A DNA stretch of 64,000 bases from Pochonia chlamydosporia 170 (lineage: Eukaryota > Ascomycota > Sordariomycetes > Hypocreales > Clavicipitaceae). The translations under genes and the position numbers were made by a program. The stretch lies in the NCBI RefSeq assembly GCF_001653235.2, contig NC_035796.1, forward strand, positions 2,232,001-2,296,000. The letters are read 5' to 3'. How positions within the stretch are numbered: position 1 is the first letter of the stretch; the number at the start of each line of letters is the position of its first letter. The notes under the pieces were generated by a model, which worked only from the letters and a program-made list of their open reading frames with translations, did no database searches and was not told the DNA's origin. Shown here in pieces: positions 44,751 to 55,611 of the stretch.

Positions 44751-45530
44751 CTATGCCTTGGACTCGCCCTTTGTCCAGAACGACTGCTTCGAGTACTCCT
44801 TCTGCACCAACTTGACCAACGAAGCATACGCCTCGCCAAATGACTCACTGTCCTCATCCTTGTCGGCCTCCTTGGCGGCCTTCTTCTTGCCATCCTGCTT
44901 CTCCATGATCATGACCACACTAGTAGGTCGCTTGGTCTTGGCAGCAGCACCCAACTCGGCTCGTGACGTGACAAAGATGAAGGGAACGTTGTGGTCTTCG
45001 CAAAGCACGGGCAGATGCGAAATGACGTCCTGGGGAGAAATGTCGCCAGCGATGATAACGACGCCGGGGAAGGAAGTGTTTCCGGGGGCGGAGGCAGGTG
45101 ACTTTCGGAGCGTCTTGACAACCTCCTTGACGCCGCGCTTAAGGGTACCATTCTTGGCAGCTACAAGTCGTTAGTTTAATGCTTTCTTCCAAATACTCGA
45201 GTTAGGAACGAGCTTATACGCACCCTTTTTGATAGTCTTGTACACCTTCTTCATGCCCTTCTCATCAGCCAGCGGCACCGCAAACGGAACAACCGTCCTC
45301 TCAAGCGGCACCTCCTCAGCCTTCTGGTCCTCCATGTCAGAATCGTCGTCCTCATTCACAGTCTTGCTCTGAGCAGCCGCATCCTGCTGCAGTTTCTCGT
45401 CCAGAGCAGCAGCCAGCTTCTCCTTCTTTTCTTTCTTGTCCTTCTTCTCCTTCTTGGGCTTGGCAACGCCAGAGTCTTCGCTGCGCTTCTTGTCCTTCTT
45501 CTCCTTCTTGTCGGGTCTTTCGGCGGCCAT
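44751..45530 (-). CDS. NHP2: H/ACA snoRNP protein Nhp2
   Basis: L7Ae-family RNA-binding protein of H/ACA particles that guide pseudouridylation of rRNA in the nucleolus. Two exons, 45530-45224 and 45160-44751, with a 63-base intron (GTGCGT, CTAAC, TGTAG); 238 residues. The join gives KTIKKAAKNGTLKRGVKEVVK, the family RNA-binding block; VIIAGDISPQDVISHLPVLC and VPFIFVTSRAELGAA follow. The first 60 residues are Lys/Glu/Asp-rich (KKEKKDKKEKKEK), longer than the yeast protein and likely nucleolar-targeting. A TCACGTGA box and CCAAT boxes lie upstream. Confidence 0.94.
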
Positions 45531-46224
45531 GGCGACGGCTGGTGTCGGTGTCGACTGTGGTTATGGAATTTGTGAATTTAAAAATATGAAATACCAAAAT
45601 CGAATATTCCAAATGCTGTTTTATGAAGTATATGTTCCACAAAAACAGTGCACCGAAAATTGCGAACCAATGGGGGAGGAATTGGTCGAGAAATTCGGGC
45701 GGGATTGGTTTTCGCACGTCTTTCTGCGAGCTGGAATCTCGAATTTTTTTACTCCCCGTCGAAACTTTTACTGGCTTAGGACGCTGGGCCAAAATTTTCG
45801 GCGGTTCGTGGCGCCGGTTCCGATGAGGTCACGTGATTAAGTTGGACCTGTGATGGTGCCATGATTGAGCACGAATAAGCGGCTTGTGATTGGCACGACA
45901 ATTTATTTCAAGTCTGAGCTCTGTCGAGGTCAATTGGTGATGAAACTATTGTAAATTGGCTCTATAATGCCATGTACATGTGAAATTATATGGGAAATAA
46001 GCTCCGCGCCGACAAATCGTTGCTATATGTTCGTCGCTAGAGATGTTTTCACTGCTTCAAAATGCATCACGACATCACAAGCAAATAGTGCAAGCACGGT
46101 GGTAACAAATGAAATGAATTCAAACATGCGCTGTCCGCATGTTCTTGGTGGTTACACATCTATTCTCCCCATGTCTAGACTATGATGTACAAATTTTTCA
46201 ACCAGTGTCCCTATCCAACCCCGT
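45531..46224. other. NHP2 promoter and QCR8 3' flank
   Basis: Contains CCAAT-type boxes at about 45666-45709 and the TCACGTGA palindrome at 45829-45836. The longest open frames overlap the NHP2 leader out of frame and are not supported. Confidence 0.5.
45666..45836. promoter_or_regulatory. CCAAT boxes and TCACGTGA palindrome upstream of NHP2
   Basis: CCAAT at 45667-45671 and two ATTGG copies between 45680 and 45709 lie 137-180 bases before the NHP2 ATG. The palindrome TCACGTGA lies about 300 bases before it. The CACGTG core is the same as in the QCR7 promoter. Use by a Cbf1-type factor is inferred. Confidence 0.4.
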
Positions 46225-46993
46225 TTACTCGGCCTCGTCACCAAACTCGGCACGGCCGGCCTTGGACTGAAGATAATGGTTGCTGCTGCATGTTAGAATC
46301 CTGTGCCGAATTTTCATTTCTGCAAGTTCACGCACCGCTCAGTAGCCCACTGCAGCAGGTAGTAACCGGCCGCCAGGGGAGGGAGCCAGTAGAAGATTTG
46401 GCCCTTGCTGCGACGGAAAGTGTTGAAGAAGGCGTCGTGGATCATGCCGGCGGTGGGATTCTGTCGGTTGGCAGAGAGGCCATAGTGGATGATGCCCTTT
46501 TGCTTTGAGCCACCTGTGTCCGTGCAGTTAGTAACCTCGGTTCATGATGTAGTTAATCCCCCTTCGCGGGATCGTCGAAGCCAGCACGCAAGTTGAATCA
46601 CAGAGCAGTTCCAGTCCATCAATTCCTTAGTAGTCATTAAACAGAACACGTCTGCAATTGACCATGACTATCTCTGATTTCGACCGCTGCTCATCCGATT
46701 GAGCACATGCTCGTGGTGCGTCTCTCGTCATCGTCCGCATCGTCCCCCAAATTGACCGAAGCTACTCACCGAAAGATCCCCAGTCACCCAGCCAGCTACA
46801 ATTAACGTTAGCAAATTCCATCCCCAAATTGATACGTGCAGTGTCACGAAGCCGACGACGCTGTCGCCGGCGCGAGAAAAGCCGCAGAAACAGTCGCACA
46901 CCACACCCCCAACACCCAAGAGCAGGACAAAACATACTGGCCAACCTTCCAATTGGGGGCACCGCCGCCGTTCAGAGCTTGTGTCGGTCGCAT
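46225..46993 (-). CDS. QCR8: Cytochrome bc1 complex subunit 8
   Basis: Small single-helix subunit of respiratory complex III. Four exons on the minus strand: 46993-46938, 46795-46770 (26 bases), 46513-46336 and 46282-46225. Introns are 142 bases (GTATGT), 256 bases (GTGAGT, the longest in the window) and 53 bases (GTGCGT; acceptor chosen as the second of two tandem CAGs). The product is 105 residues, the family size: GGGAPNWKVGHWLGDWGSFG, KGIIHYGLSANRQNP, the membrane helix FYWLPPLAAGYYLLQW and KAGRAEFGDEAE. The tandem CAGCAG acceptor could add one serine. It is divergent from PHB1, with 293 bases between the start codons. Confidence 0.93.
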
Positions 46994-47286
46994 CGTGGCT
47001 GATGTCGAGGAATTGCGAGACGTCGATTCCTTTTCCTAGGACAGGTTCGTGAGGTAAGAAAGGCGAAAGTCGGGTCGAAGTCTTGAAAAGCGCAGAACCA
47101 CTCCCCGTTGTCCCCGAGCTTACCCGAACAGGTTTAGCGCCACATCCACGTCCCGAAAATCAGCCTGCCAGAGGGAGAGAGCAACGACGAAGCTCGATCG
47201 CTACCTCTGGTTTGGTTAACCCGTCGCATCCGCCCATCGTCCAACCATCAACACACATCACCAGATATTTTTGCGTGTTGTGCACA
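46994..47286. promoter_or_regulatory. Shared divergent promoter of QCR8 and PHB1
   Basis: 293 bases separate the two start codons, so both leaders and promoters must share it. Both products work in the mitochondrial inner membrane. I see no CACGTG here. Confidence 0.6.
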
Positions 47287-48183
47287 ATGGCGGCCGCAGC
47301 AAGAGCACTCAACCTAATGTACCGTCTGGCTGTGCCGGCCACGGCGGGCGCATTCCTCGTCAGCCAGTCCCTCTTCGACGTCAAGGGTGGAACCAGAGCC
47401 GTCATCTTTGACAGGTTATCCGGTGTGAAGGAGGATGTTATCAACGAGGGAACGCACTTCTTGGTGCCCTGGCTGCAGAGGAGCGTCATCTTTGATGTGC
47501 GCACGAAGCCGAGAAACATTGCTACGACGACGGGAAGCAAGGACTTGCAGATGGTGAGCTTGACACTGCGTGTGCTACATCGACCAAACGTCAAGGCTCT
47601 GCCCAAGATTTACCAGGTAAGGACAGCACCTGCAACACTGCATGTGTTTCATCAACACTAACGAATACAGAACCTCGGTGTCGACTACGATGAACGAGTT
47701 CTCCCCTCCATCGGTAACGAAGTCCTCAAAGCTATTGTTGCTCAATTCGACGCCGCCGAGCTCATCACCCAGCGAGAGGCCGTCTCCCAAAAGATCCGCA
47801 CAGAACTCACCCGTCGTGCGGCAGAGTTCAACATTGCTCTCGAGGACGTCTCCATCACGCACATGACCTTTGGTCGGGAATTCACCAAGGCCGTTGAGCA
47901 GAAGCAGATTGCGCAGCAGGACGCCGAGCGAGCTCGCTTCATTGTCGAAAAGGCTGAGCAGGAGAGACAGGCAAACGTCATCAGGGCAGAGGGTGAAGCC
48001 GAGTCCGCTGAGACGATTAGCAAGGCTATTGCCAAGAATGGTGATGGCCTAGTGCAGATTCGAAAGATCGAGGCGAGCAGAGAGATTGCTCAGCAGCTGT
48101 CGTCGAACCCTAACGTGGCGTATCTGCCTACTGGGAAGTCGGGTAATGGTGGACAGTACCTGTTGTCTGTTGGACGGGCATAA
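47287..48183 (+). CDS. PHB1: Prohibitin-1
   Basis: Subunit of the prohibitin ring in the mitochondrial inner membrane, a scaffold for the m-AAA protease and lipids. Two exons, 47287-47616 and 47671-48183, with a 54-base phase-0 intron (GTAAGG, CTAAC, ACAG); 280 residues, the family length. An N-terminal hydrophobic segment (LAVPATAGAFLVSQSLF) is followed by the SPFH/PHB domain (GTHFLVPWLQRSVIFDVR), NLGVDYDERVLPSIGNEVLK and a long C-terminal coiled coil (EQERQANVIRAEGEAES). It converges on REX3, with 187 bases between the stops. Confidence 0.96.
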
Positions 48184-48370
48184 ACGTGTAGAAAGGACTG
48201 TGAAAGAGGAAACTTCTCCCCTTTTGTCGCTGATGGAGCGACCTGTAATTTTAAATACATCACGGAAATACCAACGATGATGTTTCAACCCAGTATTATC
48301 TGATTCCTCTATGCACCGTTTGTTTTGTACTATGCAACTAATATACAGCTCGCTTTGTATGTGTCGAATG

Positions 48371-50317
48371 CTATTGTTTCTCAATAAACGCCTCTGTCAA
48401 AGCACCTGGCTTACCAGGCGGCCAAAACTGCCCATCCACCAACGTCCATCCTGCCCTCTGCATATCCTTCCACTCATTCATGATTCTCAACCGCACCAAC
48501 TCCCCCGCAGCTCTGGCATCCTCTGCAGAATCGTGACCCAGGACTTTGGGTCCCGATTCTTGTTGAATCTTCTTGTTTAAATGAACATCCATGAGCATCT
48601 TTAAGCTGTAGCGATACGGCAAGCCGAATTTATGAGGGTATAGCAACACCGTATCTATCAACGTAGGGTGAACTATCCTCACGGCATTCAAGTCGTTTTC
48701 TAGGCCATGTCCTATTAATGGTGTTGATGGGGACAGAAGTGAGAATAGGAGATCGCGCGCAACCTCTGGCGATGACACCTTTTTGAGGTTCTTGGACTTG
48801 GAATCGCTTTCGCTGCCCTTGTCGGTTCCGTTCTTGGATGGAACTGGATCATGTGGTGTCCACGGTTGGGCGTGAGCCAAGTCGTCTGGCCAAACGCCTG
48901 AATATCGAGAGTTCAGATCGAGTATCTCACCGATAGGCTGGACAAGTACATCGAGAAGCTCTTCCCCTGATGGCCAAGACGTTGCAGTGAGTCGTATTAG
49001 TTCCATTCCATGGACGGTGTAACCCATTTCGCAATCGAAGCAAACGGCTCTGTCGCCGGGAACATTGGAGTTTTCCGGCGTAGCAGCGTAGTTGAGCACT
49101 GCTGCTAGTCTTTTTGGATCACCCACTTTGAAGACGTGGCTGTCGTGGGTGGAACAGCCTGTCGAGTCGCCTACTTCCTGCTTGCAGCACTGGTAACGTT
49201 TTGGAACTCGGGTCGTATCGCCGGGTGCTTTTTCAGGAACGTACGTCTTCCCCCAGTGAAAATTGCATGCGCCTCCAGATGCAAGTGCTCCATCTTCCGG
49301 TCGTCTTCCGGGAAAAACCTGGAAACGTTGCTGACAGCGGTCACACTTTTCCCACCCCTTGGCGGCGTCGAGTCCCGTACGCGCCGTTTCAATAACTTCC
49401 TCGGTTGGTATGGAAGAAACATAGCCGTGATTGGAGAGGTCGTCTATGCTCGTAGGGATTCTCTTCAGCAGCTCCACTTCTTGGGCGTTTGTGAGTCCCG
49501 TCACAATCTCCTTGGGTATGTTACCCCCGTTTTGTTTGGCTTCTGGCTGAGGAGTCTCTTTGATCTGCTGTTCCTTCCATTGAGACACATTCATCCTCTT
49601 GTACTGCATGACCTTGTTCTTCATAACATTCGTGTATACCGCTGGCTTCTGCAACGCCGTGGCCTGCTCCTCATCCAGAGCCTTGAAGATAAGATCCTGG
49701 TCCGACAGAAGCAGTATCGTTTCATCTGGTTTTCCGCTCTTTTTAAGCTCCCCGTTGAGTCGAGTAAATTCTTGATGGATCATCTTGAGAAGTTTCAAAC
49801 GGGTTTCATGACTGGCAGGAGAGCTTTTGAGCAGTCGTGGATTCAGAGACTCTGGTTTCCTCTTTTTCGTTGCTTCATGCACGGCTTTACTGTTTGGGGT
49901 GACGGAGTGTTTTGAATCTTTTTTGTTGGAAGATTGCTGCCGTGCTGAAGATGGACTGGCCTTTGTGTCGGATCTTTTCGAGTTGCGCTGAAGTGGTGGT
50001 GGTGACACGGGCCTGGTGGCAGTGTGCGGCACCGTCCTGAGACTGCCGTCTTTGTTGGTGTGGCCGTGAGAAGCGTTTGCTTGGGGAGGTTGTTGAGATG
50101 CGGTGGAAGCTTCGCTTTGTTCTATTTTCATACGCTTACGAGGTGTTTGTTGGCTGGGTGGTGAGCGCTCACGGGATGCTGTTGCTGGGTCTTTTTGGGA
50201 TGTCGGTGCAGATTCCTTGGTTTCGGGAGCCTTTTCTTCGTTATGACCGAAGATACATTGGAATGCTGTGCAGGTCTTGCCGGCCGGGCATGGTATGTGC
50301 TTCAGGGAGAAGCTCAT
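48371..50317 (-). CDS. REX3: RNA exonuclease Rex3 (DEDDh)
   Basis: 3'-5' exoribonuclease of the DnaQ-like fold; yeast Rex3 trims RNase MRP RNA and other small RNAs. Single exon, 648 residues. The N-terminus has a small Cys/His cluster (CPAGKTCTAFQCIFGH) that may bind zinc, then about 150 disordered residues with S/P/K. A second cysteine group (CDRCQQRF...CCKQEVGDSTGC) precedes the nuclease. Catalytic motifs: VCFDCEMGY (first D/E), GHGLENDLNAVRI (second D) and HDSAEDARAAGELV (third D and the His). All are present. It is longer than the yeast protein because of the disordered region. Confidence 0.92.
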   Translation of the reverse strand: MSFSLKHIPCPAGKTCTAFQCIFGHNEEKAPETKESAPTSQKDPATASRERSPPSQQTPRKRMKIEQSEASTASQQPPQANASHGHTNKDGSLRTVPHTATRPVSPPPLQRNSKRSDTKASPSSARQQSSNKKDSKHSVTPNSKAVHEATKKRKPESLNPRLLKSSPASHETRLKLLKMIHQEFTRLNGELKKSGKPDETILLLSDQDLIFKALDEEQATALQKPAVYTNVMKNKVMQYKRMNVSQWKEQQIKETPQPEAKQNGGNIPKEIVTGLTNAQEVELLKRIPTSIDDLSNHGYVSSIPTEEVIETARTGLDAAKGWEKCDRCQQRFQVFPGRRPEDGALASGGACNFHWGKTYVPEKAPGDTTRVPKRYQCCKQEVGDSTGCSTHDSHVFKVGDPKRLAAVLNYAATPENSNVPGDRAVCFDCEMGYTVHGMELIRLTATSWPSGEELLDVLVQPIGEILDLNSRYSGVWPDDLAHAQPWTPHDPVPSKNGTDKGSESDSKSKNLKKVSSPEVARDLLFSLLSPSTPLIGHGLENDLNAVRIVHPTLIDTVLLYPHKFGLPYRYSLKMLMDVHLNKKIQQESGPKVLGHDSAEDARAAGELVRLRIMNEWKDMQRAGWTLVDGQFWPPGKPGALTEAFIEKQ

Positions 50318-52033
50318 GGTGCGGATAGAGAGCCGTGGACGGTTTGCATTGTATCAAGCAATGTGTTCGAGTGAATTTCTTGGGCTGGGAGGGAGGGAGA
50401 GAGGGTCACGGTGTAGAGCTAAGACACATTGAAGACTTCAAACAATTGTGTGCTTGGGGTGTTGGATATAGAAGAAAGGAATCTGAACAGTGAACTACAC
50501 CAAATCCATTTTCAGGACGGGTGATTGAAAGACAGGTAGGCAATTGTTGAGTCTGGTTGATAAAGATGATGATGACATGGCCAAGTTGACGCTTCAAGGC
50601 TGAACGTTGGTTTGAGGTCCACATCGATTGGATGCGCACAGACCAGCACTGAGCCGCATGGGCGGTCTGGTTGTGGGTAGCGGTTATCGTGCTGATAGTT
50701 TAGTGGATACAGGGGCCGCAGTTGGCAGCTTCGTCAACCTTCAGTGCCCAAGCTCCAGTGAATCCGATCAATTGATGACTTGACCACATGCGCAGACTGA
50801 AGTCTGGTGCCTGGCTACATGCAGTTTTGCCGTCCTGGCCGGATCAAATCAATCAATACCAGACTAGACTACACTTGACAACTATTGAACATTGGAACTC
50901 ATCTGCAAAAAAAAAAAAAAAAAAAAAAAACACTAAGGTGAACCGTGCTTAAACCTAGCATGATCAGATGGTATGATCAATGTGTGAGCGTACGGCATAT
51001 CATTGTCACAGCCGGCATTGATATGTGGAGTTAGTCAAGGCACTGCATCCGGATTCTCTTTTTCAAATTCCTTCGCAAGTGCCAGACTACCGTGCCAGTT
51101 TGGATGGAGAAGGCTAAGTTGAAGATGTTGGAATAACTTAAGTATCGGAGTTCCGAAGAGGACAACCGGACAAGACGATCGGAGAACTCTTCACTTTGGT
51201 AGCGCAACAAATTACAATCGTACCAGACGCAATGTTGTAGCCTGATTGATGGCGAACGGGCGATGCAGGGACTCGCATAGAAATGCCCAGTCTAGCCCGA
51301 CCTATCCGTTATGAAGCTAGGATTGTACCAGAATGCCCACGTCGTGCCTCGTTGTTACCTGTCGTGAACACACGAGCATGTGATGCAAATTCTCAAGTAT
51401 TGCTCTCTTGACCGGATAATTCGTAATTCTGTTAGTATCCATCTTTGCGAGATGGTTCCTATGACTGACTTCAATGTTGCTTAATTTGTTGAGTGAGGCC
51501 CGCTGATGGCCCCGTTTTCTACCGCAAATGTTGAATGCTTCCAGATGTCAAGTCCTTCGTAAAAATTGTACCAGACCCATTGAGGTCCCAGTCCTAGTCA
51601 AATCTGGTCCGATTCCCGCCTCAAGAACGGACATGGAGCACGCACTTGCCTAGACTGGAGCCTCGGCATCCGAAGCGCGTGAAGCCATCAGTTTGGCGGG
51701 TGCCAGGGGTTCCAACAATTCCCAGCCAATCCGCGTCCAGCTGCCATGCGTCATCCTTCCACCTCTCACACACCCAAGTCCAGTCCAGGTCCAATTCACT
51801 CTCTCAGACCCGACCAGGAAAAAAAAGGTTATCAACACCCTCTCCCGCACCCCTTCAGATGTGGTTCTCAAACAAGACTGCCTTGCATGGTGTTCTGGTC
51901 ATCGCTTTGGGCTTCTTGTAGACCTGCCCTTCGAGTCTGGTCGTCGCCCCAAGCCCAAGCTGCCTCTGCGTACTTTAGACATCGCATCGCGAATCCTTCC
52001 GTCAAAGCCCTTCAGGGGTTGCCACCCATCGCC
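50318..52033. other. Intergenic region with a 24-base A-tract
   Basis: 1.7 kb between divergent REX3 and the lipase. The A-run is at 50907-50930. The lipase frame is open upstream from 51746 but reads as low-complexity leader. Pyrimidine-rich 51720-51830 looks like a core promoter. No gene is supported. Confidence 0.5.
50907..50930. repeat. A24 homopolymer
   Basis: 24 consecutive adenines in the REX3/lipase intergenic region. Either a nucleosome-depleting poly(dA:dT) element or a slippage product. Confidence 0.8.
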
Positions 52034-53505
52034 ATGCCGCCTCCGACCTACCCCAAGTATGAGGGGGGCACTCCCTCTGCCGACCACTTGTGTGTGCTTG
52101 TTCACGGGGTAAGTCTATGACAGTGTCCCTTCATTCGATGGCGATGTCTTTCTTGAGTAAAACTTACTCTTTTGTCTCTTATAGCTATGGGGCAACCCTG
52201 ATCACATGAGAAATGTCGCCAAGAGCCTGCGCAACTTGTATCCCGCGAGTGAGCTGCGTTTGTTGTTTGCAAAGCGCAACATTGGAAGTTTCACTTATGA
52301 TGGCATTGAGCGCGGTGGTGAGCGCATCTGCTCTGAGATCGAGGAAGAGCTACGCGCTGTTGAGGAGAGTGGTGGCAAGATTACCAAGATTAGCATCATT
52401 GGATACTCACTTGGCGGCTTAGTTTGTCGCTATGCTGTAGGCTTGCTCTATGCGAAAGGTATCTTGGACAAGCTGGAATGCATGGTAAGCTATTCTTCTC
52501 ATCCCACCACTGAAATTTAAACTTCAAACTCCTGACAACATATAGAACTTCACCACATTTGCCTCACCACATCTTGGAGTGAGAACACCACTCAAAGGCT
52601 GGCATAATCACGTCTGGAACGTCATGGGCGCCCGCACCTTGTCCATGTCCGGACGACAACTATTCACCATTGATGACTTTCGAGACACTGGTCGCCCGCT
52701 GCTCTCTGTCCTGGCTGAACCTTCCTCCATCTTCATGCAAGGTCTCCGCAAATTCAAGCGTCATACACTGTACACCAACATTATCAACGATAGAAGCGCT
52801 GTGCACTACACCACTGGCATCACAAAAACTGACCCGTACCGCCAAATAGACACCGTCAAGGTAAACTACCTCAAGGGCTACAACGGCGTCATCCTCGATC
52901 CCATCAACCCCGTTCAGCCGTCCCCCAAGCTGCGTGGCCCAGCCACCATTTCGTCCGTAACCGGCTCCGTTATCAACTGGATCAAGCGAATCCCATTCAT
53001 GGTCACCGTCGCCGTGTTCGTCCCTATCGGTGTCCTGGCCTACCTCTGCAACTCCGTCATCCAAAACATCCGCAGTTCAAAAAGAATCCGCCTGTATGAG
53101 CAAGGCCAAGCGGGTGTTAGCATCGACGGCTACCGTGTCCCTGTCTTCATCAAGGAACTTCGCGAAGAAGTCGAAAACACATACGAGGCACTCAACAGCT
53201 CCCAAAACCAAGAGTACCTAGCTACCGAGGATGAGGATGATGCCGATGCCATGAGCGCGGAGGATAGAAATCTGATACAACGCGAGAGGAGGCTCTCTAC
53301 GCCAGCGCAGCCAACTCTAGCTTTGACACCGCATCAGTTCGAGATGATTCGATCATTGGACACCTTGAAATGGAGAAAGTATCCCGTTTGGATTCATAAT
53401 CATCGGCATAGCCATGCGGCTATTATTGTGCGCTTGGAGAAGAAGGCGTTTGATGAGGGTTGGGTTGTTCTGAAGCACTTTGCTGAGGAGGAGTTTTTGG
53501 TGTAG
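52034..53505 (+). CDS. Putative serine esterase/lipase, DUF676 (Lpl1/Rog1 type)
   Basis: Alpha/beta hydrolase; the yeast relative Lpl1 is a lipid-droplet phospholipase. Three exons, 52034-52108, 52185-52484 and 52546-53505, with phase-0 introns of 76 and 61 bases (GTAAGT, GTAAGC). The product is 444 residues, the size of the yeast protein. The oxyanion block is LCVLVHGLWGNPDHM (residues 19-33) and the nucleophile elbow is GYSLGG with Ser100; FASPHLG follows. A hydrophobic segment near 277-298 could insert into a membrane or droplet, then an acidic linker and a C-terminal block ending HRHSHAAIIVRL with the probable catalytic His. The ATG at 52034 is preferred because it precedes the conserved core; the upstream in-frame ATG at 51746 adds 96 unlikely residues. 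Confidence 0.87.
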
Positions 53506-54264
53506 GTTAAAAGTATTACTGGGGCGTATTTAAAAAGCGGAAGCATCTGTGCCTGGACGTCGAAAATTTCTGTTTAGCTATGGGGTGTACGTTAGGACGG
53601 GGATTTCATTTAGAAGCTTGGTATATAATAGATGGCAGGGCCAAACTGTTTACACGATCGCTGTGGCTGCGACGATATGAGTTTACTTTATACAGAAATA
53701 ATTCGAACTTGTTCAACCGATACACCCTCGGTCACGCATGGCACCGCAACGCGGTGAACTTTGACCGCATATGTAGAACAACCCATTGCAACAACTTCAA
53801 GCCCCAAGCAGCGACTTGTGGTATCTGGGGTGCAGTGTGTTACGTCTTCTGCTGCATCTCAAACTTCTTACCGCAGAAACAAGCCATAAGTCAACAACTC
53901 AGCAGCAGAACACAACCAGGTACATAAACGCCGGTGGTCGAGGGTAGTGCTTGACACCAGCCTGACGGTCAGTAAGAGGCTGTCTTCATGATAAGTGCCG
54001 AAGGTTTCATATCGTACTGCTAGACAGCCAGGAAATAGCACTCTGAGTGGAAAATTGCCATATTACGTCACGTAATTCATGTGTTACAGTTGGTGATTCT
54101 GGTAGTTGAGAGCGCTGCGATGGATCTGGCCGAACTTCCAATTTTCTGACTTCGAAATAGCCCAGCTAGTTCTTGTGAGACGACTCCCGTCCATCGCAAG
54201 GTGTTCTAAGATTTGATTGGTGTGTTGTACATTCTAGACGAGACGGAAACTGCGGTACGGCGAC
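53506..54264. other. Intergenic region between convergent genes
   Basis: 3' flanks of the lipase and PAD1. A TTACGTCACGTAA sequence lies near 54063. A 115-codon frame at 53580-53927 has no family features. Confidence 0.45.
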
Positions 54265-55170
54265 TTATTTCTTAGACTTGTCAAACCCGTTCCATCTAGT
54301 AAAATCATCTGTGTGTATCCCAAAACAGTCCAACATCCTTCCCACGCTCTGCGTGATAACATCGTCTAATGACTTAGGCCCCGTGTAAAACACAGGAACG
54401 GGCGGGAAAATAATGGCGCCTGCACGGCGCAAAAACAACATATTATCCAGATGAATATCGCTCAGCGGCGTCTCCCGCACAGCCAACATTAATTTCCGAC
54501 CTTCCTTAATGGTGACATCTGCAGCTCGTGATATAAGGTCATCACAAAACCCCGACCGAATGGCCGCGAGCGTCTTCATGCTGCAAGGTATAACGACCAT
54601 GCCGTCGTGGATGAATGATCCGCTGGCTATCGGCGCTGACATCTCCTTGGCAGTATACGAACGGGATGCAAGAGCATGGATATCGTGCTTGTTCAATGAT
54701 GTTTCATATTTCAGCGTCGCCAGAGCCCACTTGCTCATGATGAGATGGGTTTCTACGCCGAGATTACGGAGCACTTTGAGCATATGGATTGCGTAGACAG
54801 CACCGGTGGCGCCTGTGATGCCAATGACTATCCGCTTCGGACGGCACGTCAAACTCTGTGATGGCGGCGCGTCTATCTGAGCTTGTTGTCCTGTGTCTGC
54901 CTCGATGTTTTGGTGTAGTTGTGTTTTTACCGAACGGCTCGCCGTATGGAATTGTTGTTGAAACGACCGGCTGCGACAACACCGCAACGTTGCGATTGAT
55001 GAATCAAGTTGCCTGCTTAGTAGCGATCTGTGACGGCTGAACATTGACGGATTCATGGTGGAGCTCAAGGTGGAAAGGGTGATGCTTTGGTAACGGCTAC
55101 GAACGTATTCAAATCGCCTAAATGAGAGGAGAGCACCCTTTAACCCGCTCCGCCTTGTTACTCTCATCAT
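54265..55170 (-). CDS. PAD1: Flavin prenyltransferase Pad1/UbiX
   Basis: Makes prenylated FMN from reduced FMN and dimethylallyl phosphate, the cofactor of Fdc1-type (UbiD) decarboxylases of aromatic acids; acts in mitochondria. Single exon. The first ATG (55170) gives 301 residues; a second Met at 55056 (MNPSMFSRHRSLLSRQ) also starts a plausible Arg/Ser-rich mitochondrial presequence. The flavoprotein domain is complete: RIVIGITGATGAVYAIHML, THLIMSKWA, PIASGSFIHDGMVVIPCSMK, FCDDLISRAADVTIKEGRKL, RETPLSDIHLDNML and GAIIFPPVPVFY. The usual partner FDC1 is not in this window. A broken thiamine-diphosphate enzyme lies just upstream on the other strand. Confidence 0.92.
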   Translation of the reverse strand: MMRVTRRSGLKGALLSFRRFEYVRSRYQSITLSTLSSTMNPSMFSRHRSLLSRQLDSSIATLRCCRSRSFQQQFHTASRSVKTQLHQNIEADTGQQAQIDAPPSQSLTCRPKRIVIGITGATGAVYAIHMLKVLRNLGVETHLIMSKWALATLKYETSLNKHDIHALASRSYTAKEMSAPIASGSFIHDGMVVIPCSMKTLAAIRSGFCDDLISRAADVTIKEGRKLMLAVRETPLSDIHLDNMLFLRRAGAIIFPPVPVFYTGPKSLDDVITQSVGRMLDCFGIHTDDFTRWNGFDKSKK

Positions 55171-55611
55171 AAGTATCAATTAACTTCTTGTAGTTACGGA
55201 ACAAAAGCCATGGGGCACCATTGTTGTCGAATGTCAGGGAATTCCTCCAGTGCGGTGTCTGACATGATTCCGCTGTTCCGTGATGCCGAATATGTCGACG
55301 GGGAGACGGCGGAACATACGGTCCAAGACTCCACACGACACAACCGGATCAAGAAACAGGAAACCAGCAGTCCGGCCGGGGTTGGTGGAACTTGGCCGTA
55401 GTCAGGGAAGATAGTCTTGGATAATCGAATATGATTAGATGAGTAGGTAGTCCAGCGCAGGAAAATGTTTATAGTGACATGTACCTAGTACACAATACTG
55501 CACTGGCCAGTTGGCTCGCTTGCTGCGTATTGTTGATATCATCACTGTCACTGTAAAGTATGCGAAATAAGAGACCCGTTTTTGGAGAGAATACGAGCTG
55601 ACAACGATAGA

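Noticed and set aside
44384..44815. Plus-strand frame overlapping the end of NHP2
   Set aside because: No recognisable domain and opposite a conserved exon.
45352..45792. 146-codon minus-strand frame over the NHP2 start
   Set aside because: It reads the NHP2 N-terminus out of frame after a leader-like stretch; NHP2 itself is unambiguous.
49136..49915. 259-codon frame opposite REX3
   Set aside because: Antisense to a complete DEDDh exonuclease; composition is that of a mirror frame.
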